A stretch of DNA of 64,000 nt from Chitinophaga pinensis (lineage in GTDB: Bacteria > Bacteroidota > Bacteroidia > Chitinophagales > CAIOSU01). The notes beneath the pieces were generated by a model. That model was not told where the DNA came from, ran no database searches, and saw only the letters and a list, made by a program, of their open reading frames with translations. Below, one piece after another: positions 8,894-17,359 of this stretch; position 1 is the stretch's first letter, and each line of letters starts with the position of its first letter. The position numbers and the translations under genes are program-made. Where the stretch lies: positions 248,001-312,000 of the forward strand of contig CAMDKI010000003.1 of the NCBI GenBank assembly GCA_945901065.1. Reading direction: 5' to 3'.

Positions 8894-10231
8894 TCAGATG
8901 TGGTCAATCATTTTCTTTATGATTTCTTGGAAATAACGGCCATTGTGCGGGCCAAACCAATTCATGGTTCGGGTTTCGTAGGCATTTAGGTGGTAGTGGT
9001 CATCGTGGGTAATGTAGCCTACAAAATCACCATTAAAGCTGTGTACCATTAAGTCCAAGCCATTGGAACTGGCAAAGCTGTCCAATTCCGCCACCAGCTC
9101 GCCCGAAAAATCGCAGGGTGTGCCAATCAAAACCGTGTTCCCAAGCCGAAGCCCCTTCATAAAATGGGGTGTTTCGTCAAACACCCTTTTTACCACCCAA
9201 GGCCTCAGGCGCAATGAGTTGTTTAGCCGCATCTGTTGTTCTCCCAAATCAACAGGCAGGTGCAAGGTATTTAGTTGCGTAAGGTAGTTCATGGGGGTAT
9301 TGTTCCAGCTTTGCATCACTTTGTAATACAAGTCTGCAGCCATTTGCTCAATGCCCAACCAAGGGCCTTTTTCTTGGTATACGGGCCCCATACTGCCCAT
9401 AGCACCGGCACCAAAAGCGGCAAAATCAATAGAGGCCATACGCTCTAAGTAATCAACCAGATGGCCAGGGTAGTCGCGGTGCAGTTTCATAATACTATCG
9501 TGCAGGTATGTAGCGTGTGCCGCAAAGTTGGCAATAATGGCGTTTTTGCCATCATCTCGGGTAATGCGTATATACCTTAACCATGGGTCGGTATTGGTGC
9601 TGTCGTTCAACAGTCGGTTATATACCAACTCCCGGCAGTCCATTTTATTAAAACCGATTTGGGCTTTATCCATATCCATACTAGCCTTTCGGATGGCCAA
9701 TGTCACGCAATGGGCAATGTGTGCCACAATGGCAGGGTCGTATTCGCCAGCAAAGGTTTCGCCAATAATGCCAGGCGCCCAGGCACCAAAGCTGCTATGG
9801 GTATGCGTAGCGGTAAGAAAAGTATTGTTTAATGAGTAGCCAGTGCCAGCCAAGCTATCGTTCAATACCGCCGTTACCGTTGGTGGGAAGATGAGCATGT
9901 CCAGCGTTACATAAGCCGCTTTTTGGGTGCCGTTGTCAAACACAAAGGCGCGTACATATACACTATCCAATACTTTCTCAAAGTTGCCGTCTCTGTGGGC
10001 ATCAATAGCTATGGGCGTGGGGTATGCGGGCGCTAGGTTTACTTTGGCCCAGCCTACCTGCACCGTATCGCCATTGGTTGCGGGCGTGAAATCATCAAGG
10101 CGCTGCATGGTCCTTTGGTAATATGCAGTTTGCTCCAGTGGCTCATCTATTACAGTAGTAACGGTGCTGGCCACAAAAACAATGAGCAGCCCTGCTAGTG
10201 CCAAGGCTGCCCATGTTAGTTTTTTCCTCAT
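8894..10231 (-). CDS. Neutral/alkaline ceramidase-like hydrolase, membrane-anchored
   Basis: 445 residues beginning with a single hydrophobic helix (residues 5-25) that would export and anchor it. The body matches the N-terminal domain of neutral/alkaline non-lysosomal ceramidase: VGWAKVNLAPAYPTPIA at the start, TLDMLIFPP, then TATHTHSSFGAW with the zinc-binding histidines and NFAAHATYL further on. These enzymes cleave N-acyl sphingoid bases; some Bacteroidota make sphingolipids, but many relatives of unknown specificity carry this domain. The C-terminal immunoglobulin-like domain of true ceramidases is missing, so the substrate is uncertain. Nine bases after mscL, so likely co-transcribed. 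Confidence 0.72.
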   Translation of the reverse strand: MRKKLTWAALALAGLLIVFVASTVTTVIDEPLEQTAYYQRTMQRLDDFTPATNGDTVQVGWAKVNLAPAYPTPIAIDAHRDGNFEKVLDSVYVRAFVFDNGTQKAAYVTLDMLIFPPTVTAVLNDSLAGTGYSLNNTFLTATHTHSSFGAWAPGIIGETFAGEYDPAIVAHIAHCVTLAIRKASMDMDKAQIGFNKMDCRELVYNRLLNDSTNTDPWLRYIRITRDDGKNAIIANFAAHATYLHDSIMKLHRDYPGHLVDYLERMASIDFAAFGAGAMGSMGPVYQEKGPWLGIEQMAADLYYKVMQSWNNTPMNYLTQLNTLHLPVDLGEQQMRLNNSLRLRPWVVKRVFDETPHFMKGLRLGNTVLIGTPCDFSGELVAELDSFASSNGLDLMVHSFNGDFVGYITHDDHYHLNAYETRTMNWFGPHNGRYFQEIIKKMIDHI

Positions 10232-10240
10232 GTTATTATA

Positions 10241-10666
10241 TTACTGCTTTTTCAGCAAATCGCGAATTTCGGTGAGTAGTTTCACATCATCGGGCACTGC
10301 TACTGGCGCGGGTGCTTCAACTTTGGCTTCTTCTTTCTTTTTCAGGTTGTTCATCAATTTTATTACCATAAACACAGCAAACGCAATCAAAATAAAATCA
10401 ATAGTAACTTGCAAAAAGGCACCGTAGTTAATCGATACCAAGGCTTGTGTTACTTCGCCTGCCGCATCTTTTATTTCGGGCTGTATTTCTACTTTCAAAT
10501 CTTTGAAATCGACCTTACCTAACAACAAGCCAAGTGGTGGCATTAAAATATCGGAAACGGCAGAACTGACAATTTTACCAAAGGCACCACCTATGATAAT
10601 ACCTACTGCCATATCGAGTACATTACCCTTCATGGCAAATTCTTTAAATTCTTTTACAAAGCCCAT
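10241..10666 (-). CDS. mscL: Large-conductance mechanosensitive channel MscL
   Basis: Inner-membrane pentameric channel that opens under membrane tension and protects cells against hypo-osmotic shock. The 141 residues show the N-terminal helix [31 protein letters not shown] (split here into pore helix and hinge), a periplasmic loop, TM2 ([22 protein letters not shown]) and a C-terminal charged bundle. Length is usual. Upstream gene of a two-gene leftward unit with the ceramidase-like protein. Confidence 0.96.
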   Translation of the reverse strand: MGFVKEFKEFAMKGNVLDMAVGIIIGGAFGKIVSSAVSDILMPPLGLLLGKVDFKDLKVEIQPEIKDAAGEVTQALVSINYGAFLQVTIDFILIAFAVFMVIKLMNNLKKKEEAKVEAPAPVAVPDDVKLLTEIRDLLKKQ

Positions 10667-10778
10667 AGTTGCGTGGTTTAGTTGTGAGATGAAGCAATTC
10701 TAATCATAAATTGTAATAATTGCAAGCACGTTGCGGCAAGATATTTGTAGTAACTTGTTCAAACAAAACCTAAACGGG

Positions 10779-11216
10779 ATGTCAAGAGCAGAGGACTTTA
10801 TTAATAGTAATTTTAAATATGCCGAAGATGTAGCTAATAAGCCTGCCATTGTAAAACGCTTGATAGCTATGGCGGGCAAGCGTTTAAGGCGCATTGCAGG
10901 GGTATTCGTTTTCTTTACTAGTTTGCGCGAGAATGCCGATGATATTCGCCGCTTGGTAGTATCTTATTACGACGGAAAGTATAAATCTATTCCTTGGGCT
11001 ACTTTGGTTAAAGCTGTTTTGGGCATGATCTATTTTGTTAGTTTTGTTGATATTATCCCTGACTTTATACCCGCATTGGGTTTGTTAGATGACTTTGTAG
11101 TGATAGGATGGGTGGTAAACGCCATTCGCGATGATTTGGATAAATTTAAAAAATGGGAAGCCCAACAGCCGATTATACTGAATGTTGAACACAAGCACAG
11201 CAATACTAAAGGTTAA
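10779..11216 (+). CDS. YkvA-family (DUF1232) membrane protein
   Basis: 145 residues. The DUF1232 core lies at residues 70-115: IPWATLVKAVLGMIYFVSFVDIIPDFIPALGLLDD, with the characteristic IPDxIPxxGLLDD turn between two hydrophobic helices. Function of the family is unknown. The ATG at 10779 was chosen over a TTG 48 bases upstream. Its 3' end overlaps the next gene by 35 bases, so the two are translated together. Confidence 0.82.
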   Translation: MSRAEDFINSNFKYAEDVANKPAIVKRLIAMAGKRLRRIAGVFVFFTSLRENADDIRRLVVSYYDGKYKSIPWATLVKAVLGMIYFVSFVDIIPDFIPALGLLDDFVVIGWVVNAIRDDLDKFKKWEAQQPIILNVEHKHSNTKG

Positions 11217-11919
11217 TGAGCAAGATATAACGGTTTATATACACACCGAGAAACGAAGCAATGCCCGCGTGTCGATAGGTAAAAAGGGTGTGACCATAAG
11301 GCTGCCCTTCTTTTTGACGCCCGACCAACGCCAGCAGCAAATTGCTTCGTTTAAAGACTGGGCCTACAAAACCTATAGTAGCAAGCCCCAATTGCTGAAG
11401 CAAGACAAGGCCAAGAAGTATAAAGATGGCTACACATTTATGCTCATGGGCGAAGTGCATACCCTAAACCTTGAGGTGGTGCCTTTGGCATCGTTTACGG
11501 CAAGGCTGTATAATAAGGTAGTGCTGATAAGGCTGCCCAAAGAAAGCACCAACGAAGAGCGCGAAAGAGCCATACCACAACTGATAAGCCGCGTGGTGGC
11601 CAAGAAGTATTATACCGCAATGCACCACAAGCTTCTTTACCTCAACAAATTGTATTTTGGCAAAACGGTAAACGACTTTAAACTGAAGTATACCAATTCG
11701 CTTTGGGGCAGCTGCTCTCGCCAAGGCAATATCAATATTTCTACCAGGCTGCTATTTGCCCCTGAGGAGGTGATGGATTATGTAATGGTGCACGAACTGG
11801 CGCACTTAGTACACCCCAACCACAGCGCAGCCTTCTGGAACGAAGTTGAACGCTGCCTGCCCAACTATATGGATCAGGAGCGCTGGCTTAAAAAGCATGG
11901 TGCTGAGTGCGATTTTTGA
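11182..11919 (+). CDS. YgjP-like zinc metallopeptidase (DUF45, M48-like)
   Basis: 245 residues with the YgjP-type metallopeptidase domain: KLKYTNSLWGSCSRQGNINIS followed by VMVHELAHLVHPNHSAAFW, giving the zinc motif HELAH (His204, Glu205, His208) and a downstream His-Ser-x-x-Phe-Trp that supplies the third ligand. No signal peptide. The family is widespread with poorly known substrates; it often accompanies restriction genes elsewhere, which is not the case here. The start overlaps the YkvA gene by 35 bases. Confidence 0.85.
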   Translation: MLNTSTAILKVNEQDITVYIHTEKRSNARVSIGKKGVTIRLPFFLTPDQRQQQIASFKDWAYKTYSSKPQLLKQDKAKKYKDGYTFMLMGEVHTLNLEVVPLASFTARLYNKVVLIRLPKESTNEERERAIPQLISRVVAKKYYTAMHHKLLYLNKLYFGKTVNDFKLKYTNSLWGSCSRQGNINISTRLLFAPEEVMDYVMVHELAHLVHPNHSAAFWNEVERCLPNYMDQERWLKKHGAECDF

Positions 11920-11977
11920 GGGAACGTTTTAGTTATTAATGCGCGCTTTGAAACAAATAAACGCTTAAGTTTACAGT

Positions 11978-12505
11978 ATGAATTTGTTTGCATCTGCCCC
12001 ATTTCGTGTATTGCTGCTCCTTACCTTTTTTGTAACCCTCATAGGCGGCTTTGCTTGGTATGCTGCTACCTTAAAGTACAAAAAAGACACAGCTCACCTT
12101 CAATTCGTTGACCCTAACAACGAGCTATGGACCAAAGGCAAAACTAAGGCGACGGCTACGCTCGATACATTTACAGCTTTTTACCCGCAATACCCAACTA
12201 CAAGTTTTATAAAGTTTACCCACGATGGCCCCAGTGGTTTTAAAGAAGATATCTGGGCCAAAGTAACCAGCATGGGCCCAGGCTATGTGGGCATTGTAGT
12301 TGAGGCTAAGTACCTTAAAGAAAATGAAAACGAAGTCAACCGTGAGCTTCCGTTGGGGCAAGTAATAGATTGGATGATAGAGCTGCCCAATGGGTTAATT
12401 AGGGGTGGTTATACTACCCAAGCTTTGTTGTTGATAGCAAAACAGAAAGAAGGAGGCACTGGCGATGAAGACCTGTCAAATTTTGTAGATAATATTAACA
12501 ACTAA
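11978..12505 (+). CDS. DUF2314 (YegJ-like) membrane-anchored protein
   Basis: 175 residues. One N-terminal helix (residues 9-29) anchors or exports the protein. The C-terminal half matches DUF2314: EDIWAKVTSMGPGYVGIVV, then ELPLGQVIDWMIELPNGLIRGGYTTQALL, where the family shows W-V-E-V and I-x-D-W followed by GGYT. Function of the domain is unknown. The gene converges on the ArsC-like gene, overlapping it by 11 bases at the 3' ends. Confidence 0.72.
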   Translation: MNLFASAPFRVLLLLTFFVTLIGGFAWYAATLKYKKDTAHLQFVDPNNELWTKGKTKATATLDTFTAFYPQYPTTSFIKFTHDGPSGFKEDIWAKVTSMGPGYVGIVVEAKYLKENENEVNRELPLGQVIDWMIELPNGLIRGGYTTQALLLIAKQKEGGTGDEDLSNFVDNINN

Positions 12506-12899
12506 GCGCTAAGCTCAGGTTCCTCCATTTCGGGTCCGTTGGGTTTTTAAACTGCGCGGCACCTTGCAATATGGCACATATGCTTTCGGGTGTGGTGCAC
12601 ATTATGGCCTTATCGCCTTTTACCAAAATAGGCCATTTAATCAGAAAAGTGTTTTGGCGTAGCATATTCAGCCAGCCATCTTGATCAAAATCACGACCCT
12701 GAATATGGGTTTGATAATAAGGGTGCGATTTGTCTAGCAATTCTTTGGGATGCAACTGCAACATGCCGAGCAATTGTTGCCACATATCACCTGTAAATGG
12801 CAACAAGCTATAGTCCCAGCTTTTCACGTTGGGCGATATGGTATGGGCATAGGCCAATGTTCTCCGTCCTAATTGCGATGCAGAATCGTACAGTATCAT
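12495..12899 (-). CDS. ArsC/Spx-family thioredoxin-fold protein lacking the catalytic cysteine
   Basis: 134 residues with the ArsC/YffB layout: a first strand and helix (ILYDSASQLGRRTLAYA), a central helix-rich insert, and the closing block LIKWPILVKGDKAIMC, which matches the family's KRPI-VVKGDKA segment. Where arsenate reductases have CXXS or a lone Cys after the first strand, this protein has Ser-Ala-Ser, so classical arsenate reduction is unlikely. A binding or regulatory role is possible. The ATG at 12897-12899 starts the fold; a longer start would add 14 residues. Confidence 0.65.
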   Translation of the reverse strand: MILYDSASQLGRRTLAYAHTISPNVKSWDYSLLPFTGDMWQQLLGMLQLHPKELLDKSHPYYQTHIQGRDFDQDGWLNMLRQNTFLIKWPILVKGDKAIMCTTPESICAILQGAAQFKNPTDPKWRNLSLALSC

Positions 12900-13057
12900 T
12901 ATCTCGTTATCAATGGTTTTCAGGGTTATACTTTTATACAAGTAACAATAATATTAGCTGTAAGTTAGTAATAATTCTTAAAAAGCAGGGTTGTTAAAAA
13001 TTAAAAACGAACCAATGTATTTAAGTGCCTTAATTATTAATTATTGCAATATTGTGG

Positions 13058-13091
13058 TTTGCTCGTTTTGATAATAAAAAATGTACCTTTG
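13058..13091 (+). promoter_or_regulatory. Bacteroidota-type sigma-A promoter for the lipoprotein gene
   Basis: TACCTTTG at 13084-13091 matches the -7 consensus TAnnTTTG; TTTG at 13058-13061 lies 22 bases upstream as the -33 element. The start codon follows about 30 bases later. The region just upstream is strongly AT-rich. Confidence 0.75.
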
Positions 13092-13121
13092 TAGCACTAA
13101 ACCATTTAACGAACTCCCATC

Positions 13122-13622
13122 ATGACAAAAAACGCACTTTTCCTTTGCCTAGTAGCATTGGTTTTCGCAACAGTAGGCTGTAGCGAAGAAGACAAAGCAA
13201 AATCTACTGCAGAAGAGTTTTTGACTGCACTTGACAACAAAGATTTTGAGAAAGCTAAAACTTTCAGCTCTGAAGAAACCCACAAAATGTTGGATCTTTT
13301 GAAAGGTTTTGCTGACCAAATGCCAGCAGCTGAAGATTCGGCCAAGCCTGAAGCTAAGAAAGTTACTGCCTGCAAACTAGAAGGTGAAAAAGGTACTTGT
13401 ACTTATTGCTGCGACGAGAAAGGTGAGTCGTCGGAATTGGCTATGGTAAAAGTAAACGGTGAATGGAAAGCCGACATGAGCAAAGAAACCCTTATGGGTG
13501 GCGAAGGCGCAATGGACGGAATGGGTGAAGAGCCTTCAATGGACGAAGTACCGGCTTTGGAAGGTGATTCTTTTAAGTTGGAAAATATTGATTCGGCGGC
13601 AACTACCACCGAGGGCATGTAA
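13122..13622 (+). CDS. Lipoprotein with DUF4878-like domain
   Basis: 166 residues. A type II signal peptide ends at the lipobox FATVGC. Residues 25-115 (KSTAEEFLTALDNKDFEKAKTFSSEET ... VKVNGEWKADM) follow the pattern of DUF4878 lipoproteins, an NTF2-like fold. The C-terminal 45 residues are acidic, Gly/Met-rich and low in complexity. Preceded by a clear TAnnTTTG promoter, so probably well expressed. Function unknown; it sits just upstream of a YiiX-like hydrolase. Confidence 0.78.
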   Translation: MTKNALFLCLVALVFATVGCSEEDKAKSTAEEFLTALDNKDFEKAKTFSSEETHKMLDLLKGFADQMPAAEDSAKPEAKKVTACKLEGEKGTCTYCCDEKGESSELAMVKVNGEWKADMSKETLMGGEGAMDGMGEEPSMDEVPALEGDSFKLENIDSAATTTEGM

Positions 13623-13666
13623 TTACCTTTAGGCCTTGCCCTCAACTTTAGGCTAGTATTGTTGAC

Positions 13667-14320
13667 ATGAAAAAGGCGTGGCCTATATTTTTAATAATAT
13701 TATTGTTAGCGGGTGGCTACTTTTTGCAACCCAAAAACAAACCCAATAAGCAAGGCGTTTCTTATACCCTAACTGGGGATGAGAAGCGCCTTTTGCATAC
13801 TGGCGATATTATATTGCGCCGGGGTGATGGCCTAGTAAGCGATGGTATTGCCAATATGCTCAAAGAACCTTTTGACGTTACACACTGCGGGGTGGTGCTC
13901 GAAGAAAAGGGCAAGCTATGGATCGTGCACGCCATGCAAGATAAAGAGCGTGGCTTAGACGGGATTTTAGCCCAAGGCCTTGATCAGTTTGTGGCCGAAA
14001 GCCGCCCAAAATCGATTATAGTGGTGCGGTATAAAACCCAACAGGCGCGCGTGCCCCAGTTGGCGGATAGAATGCATTACTACCTGAAACAAGATATTCC
14101 TTTCGATTTGGGTTTTGATGCTTCCGACCCTTCTTCGTTTTATTGTAGCGAGCTGTTACAGCATTTGTACATGGACACTTACGGAACGGATATTTTTCCT
14201 ATTACCCTTAGTTTGCCCACTGCCGATTTGCTAAAATACACCTACTTGTTTGACACAACCGCCTTCCAACCGATTATAAATCACCAGCTTGCCAGCAAAC
14301 CCACCATGGCTCAAGATTAA
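13667..14320 (+). CDS. YiiX/YebB-like permuted NlpC/P60 cysteine hydrolase
   Basis: 217 residues with an N-terminal hydrophobic anchor (residues 4-20). The circularly permuted papain-like domain has LHTGDIILRRGDG at its start, catalytic His73 in VTHCGVV and catalytic Cys160 in FYCSELL, as in YiiX. Members hydrolyse amide bonds, often in cell-wall peptides or lipids. It should act on the outer face of the inner membrane or in the periplasm. Located 45 bases after the lipoprotein gene and probably co-transcribed. Confidence 0.8.
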   Translation: MKKAWPIFLIILLLAGGYFLQPKNKPNKQGVSYTLTGDEKRLLHTGDIILRRGDGLVSDGIANMLKEPFDVTHCGVVLEEKGKLWIVHAMQDKERGLDGILAQGLDQFVAESRPKSIIVVRYKTQQARVPQLADRMHYYLKQDIPFDLGFDASDPSSFYCSELLQHLYMDTYGTDIFPITLSLPTADLLKYTYLFDTTAFQPIINHQLASKPTMAQD

Positions 14321-14370
14321 AGTCATTAACATTATTTAATTAAATTGTTGTGGCTCAGCGAGCAATATAA

Positions 14371-14401
14371 TTGTGTTACTCATCTATTGTAACTAGCTTT
14401 G
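14371..14401 (+). promoter_or_regulatory. Sigma-A promoter for a small secreted protein
   Basis: TAGCTTTG at 14394-14401 fits TAnnTTTG, with TTGTG at 14371-14375 about 19 bases upstream. The ATG follows 13 bases after the -7 element, giving a very short leader. Confidence 0.6.
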
Positions 14402-14413
14402 CATAACAATTCT

Positions 14414-14755
14414 ATGAAAGCTTCGGGAAAAACGGCCTTACTTACCCTAATATTAAGTGTAGCCACACTTTTATGTGGTTCCTTTTTGAAAGAAACTCCC
14501 GTATCTGGTGAAAGCAAGCAAGAGCATACCGTATTAGAAACCAATGTCCAACGGGATGTTGCCGATAAAATAGACATACATTTTACTCCGTTGTTCGAAT
14601 GCGATGATGATTATGTAAGTACCTCAACCCAGAACTGGGGTGATGGTCTTGCTGTAAAATATTGCAGCAGCAATTTAAATCGAGTTCAAAAGCAGGTATT
14701 AGAGCACACGCCCCGCTATCTGTTGTATTGCAACCTGAAGTTAGACATTTGTTAA
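14414..14755 (+). CDS. Small secreted or anchored protein of unknown function
   Basis: 113 residues with a hydrophobic N-terminus (KTALLTLILSVATLLCGSF), which could be a signal peptide or lipoprotein signal around LLCG. The mature part is polar and contains four cysteines (FECDDD, KYCSS, LYCN, and the last residue), suggesting disulphides. No family recognised. The ATG was chosen over an upstream TTG that overlaps the promoter. Confidence 0.55.
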   Translation: MKASGKTALLTLILSVATLLCGSFLKETPVSGESKQEHTVLETNVQRDVADKIDIHFTPLFECDDDYVSTSTQNWGDGLAVKYCSSNLNRVQKQVLEHTPRYLLYCNLKLDIC

Positions 14756-14858
14756 GCACCGTGCAGTAATTGCTGCATTTCCCGCATTTTACTGCCCATC
14801 GCGTTCAAAAGGCTATTTATCCATTTTGACGGTTGCTTAACCATTCCAACAACAGTTT

Positions 14859-17351
14859 ATGAAAACTTCTTTTCGTTTCGATGAGGACGTTACAATCCGC
14901 AAATTGAGACATTATCTGCCCGAGCAGGCTCCGCTTAAAGATTTTATACACCACAATACCTTGCATGCTTTTCAGCACGAACCATTTGAGCAAGCCATTA
15001 GAAGGGCTTCCAAGATTTTCGGTTTCAAAACCTCACTTAACCTAGCCGAATACCAGGCGCTATACCAAGAACAAAAAATAAGTAAACCCTTGCTGGAGCG
15101 CGTAATTATCTCCCAAAAGGGCACCCAGGCATCAGCCCAATGGATGCAAAAGTGTACCGAGCAAGAATATGATGCAAGCATAAGCAAACTAACAGGCCGG
15201 TTGCGTAAATACTGGAAGAGCCATTATCATATCGATTTAGATACCATTGTGCATACCAACCTGTTTCGTATACTCAATAGCTATCTCGACCAGGGCATTG
15301 CCGTGGTTACCTTTCCGGTCGAAAACGGAGGATTGCTATCGGCGCTGAGGACTATAGAAAAGAACACTTATTTCAGTTTCTTTAAAACCAAGCGCGCCAA
15401 AAACCTATTGTTCGACGAAAGTGTAAACATATATGTGCTACTGCAAATGTTGGTAGGCGATGAAAGTTACTTTGAGCAATACCTGTTTGATCAACAATTT
15501 GCACACCCTGGCTGGTCGGGTATGGTTAGTGTAGTTGAAGAGCACCCTCAGTTTTTGCTTGAATACAAGAACATAACCCTGGCCGACGTAATTCATCTGG
15601 AGTTGCTGCTTGAGATTGACAACCTTGACCAAACCTTGGGCAAAAGGTGGCAGCCGCTGGTCACCGTAGTGCAAGAGCCTGCAATTGATGTACTTAACCC
15701 AGGCCCTCTAACCGAACTTGACGAAGTGCTGAACCTTTGGCAAGCAGCCTACGAATGGAGTTATTATGACGAAGTGCTGGGAGGCATTAAGCACCGCAAC
15801 CAGAACCATACGAAAACCAGCATTCCTTCGTTTCAAGCGTTCTTTTGTATTGATGATAGAGAGTGTTCCATTAGGCGCTATGTTGAACAAATTGACCATA
15901 ACTGCACCACTTATGGTACCCCAGGTTTTTTTGGCATCGACACCTATTATCAACCAGAGAATGGCAAGTTTCATACTAAAATATGCCCTGCTCCAGTAAA
16001 ACCGAAGCATCTTATAAAAGAGGTAAGCACCGTGCGCTTAGCCGAGCGCGATGTGCACTTTTCCAAATCTACGCATGGTTTGTTGCGTAGCTCGCTTATA
16101 TCGCAAACATTGGGTTTTTGGTCGGCACTAAAACTGAGCGTAAATATATTTAAGCCAAGCCTTAGCCCAGCGACTACATACTCGTTTCGGCACATGGATA
16201 AGCTCTCGAGCCTAACTGTAGAGAACAAGAGCCCCAGCCATATGCAAGATGGGCTGCAAGTGGGCTATACCGTTGATGAAATGACCAACCGGGTGGAAGC
16301 GGTGCTTAAAAGCACGGGTCTGGTAGCTAACTTTGCACCGCTGGTATATATGTTTGGCCATGGTGCCAGTAGCGTAAACAACACTCACTATGCCGGGTAC
16401 GATTGCGGCGCATGCTCTGGCAGGCCAGGCTCGGTAAATGCACGAGCTTTTAGCTTTATGGCCAACCACCCTATGGTTAGGCAAAATTTGGTAACCAGGG
16501 GCATAGCTATACCCACAGAAACAGAGTTTGTAGGCGCCCTGCACGATACTACCCGAGACGAGGTAATGTTTTATGATGAGCAAACCCTATCGCCGGCCAA
16601 TGCCAAACGGCATGCACTAAACTTGGGTGTTTTTGAGCAAGCGCTTGACTTAAATGCCAAAGAACGCTCGCGTAGGTTTATGAGCATTAATACCGAATTG
16701 AGCGCCAAAAAGGTGCACCAAGCGGTAAAATTGCGCTCTGTATCGTTGTTTGAGCCGCGGCCCGAGCTAAACCATGCAACCAATACCTTGTGCATTATTG
16801 GGCGCAGGAGCCTTAATGGCCAATTGTTTTTGGATAGGCGCGCTTTTTTGAATTCGTATGATTACAGGGTAGACCCCGAAGGCAAATTTTTGCTCGGCAT
16901 ACTCAATGCAGCTGCACCTGTTTGTGGAGGTATCAATTTGGAGTACTATTTCTCCAGGGTCGACAATGAAAAACTGGGAGCGGGAAGCAAACTACCGCAC
17001 AATGTAATGGGCCTTATTGGTGTGGCAAACGGCTTTGATGGTGATTTGCGAACGGGTCTGCCTTTGCAAATGATTGAGATACACGACCCCTTGCGGTTGA
17101 TGGTAATAGTAGAGCACTACCCCGAAGTGGTATTGAACACCATTAAAACCAACCCAGCCACTTATGAGTGGTTTGATAAAAACTGGGTGATGTTGGCCGT
17201 TGAAAACCCCGATACCAAAGAAATTTTGGTTTTCAAAAATGGCGAGTTTTTACCTTACGAGCCATTAGCAACGGAATTTAAAGTTGTTAAGGACGCTACA
17301 GACTTAGTAGAAACCACTTCCGAGAATCTTCCAGTTTACGAAATTCAATAA
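14859..17351 (+). CDS. dabA: DabA, carbonic-anhydrase-like subunit of the DAB inorganic-carbon pump (UPF0753/DUF2309)
   Basis: Cytoplasmic subunit thought to hydrate CO2 to bicarbonate in one direction, driven by ion flow through DabB, so accumulating dissolved inorganic carbon. The 830 residues include the active site of DabA: Cys330 and Asp332 in FFCIDDRE, His501 in MFGHGAS and Cys516 in YDCGACSG. The Cys-x-Asp spacing and the 15-residue His-to-Cys spacing equal those of the studied Halothiobacillus protein, so zinc binding is intact. The gene ends 8 bases before dabB. In many bacteria the order is dabB-dabA; here it is reversed. Confidence 0.9.
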   Translation: MKTSFRFDEDVTIRKLRHYLPEQAPLKDFIHHNTLHAFQHEPFEQAIRRASKIFGFKTSLNLAEYQALYQEQKISKPLLERVIISQKGTQASAQWMQKCTEQEYDASISKLTGRLRKYWKSHYHIDLDTIVHTNLFRILNSYLDQGIAVVTFPVENGGLLSALRTIEKNTYFSFFKTKRAKNLLFDESVNIYVLLQMLVGDESYFEQYLFDQQFAHPGWSGMVSVVEEHPQFLLEYKNITLADVIHLELLLEIDNLDQTLGKRWQPLVTVVQEPAIDVLNPGPLTELDEVLNLWQAAYEWSYYDEVLGGIKHRNQNHTKTSIPSFQAFFCIDDRECSIRRYVEQIDHNCTTYGTPGFFGIDTYYQPENGKFHTKICPAPVKPKHLIKEVSTVRLAERDVHFSKSTHGLLRSSLISQTLGFWSALKLSVNIFKPSLSPATTYSFRHMDKLSSLTVENKSPSHMQDGLQVGYTVDEMTNRVEAVLKSTGLVANFAPLVYMFGHGASSVNNTHYAGYDCGACSGRPGSVNARAFSFMANHPMVRQNLVTRGIAIPTETEFVGALHDTTRDEVMFYDEQTLSPANAKRHALNLGVFEQALDLNAKERSRRFMSINTELSAKKVHQAVKLRSVSLFEPRPELNHATNTLCIIGRRSLNGQLFLDRRAFLNSYDYRVDPEGKFLLGILNAAAPVCGGINLEYYFSRVDNEKLGAGSKLPHNVMGLIGVANGFDGDLRTGLPLQMIEIHDPLRLMVIVEHYPEVVLNTIKTNPATYEWFDKNWVMLAVENPDTKEILVFKNGEFLPYEPLATEFKVVKDATDLVETTSENLPVYEIQ

Positions 17352-17359
17352 CCCTACCC

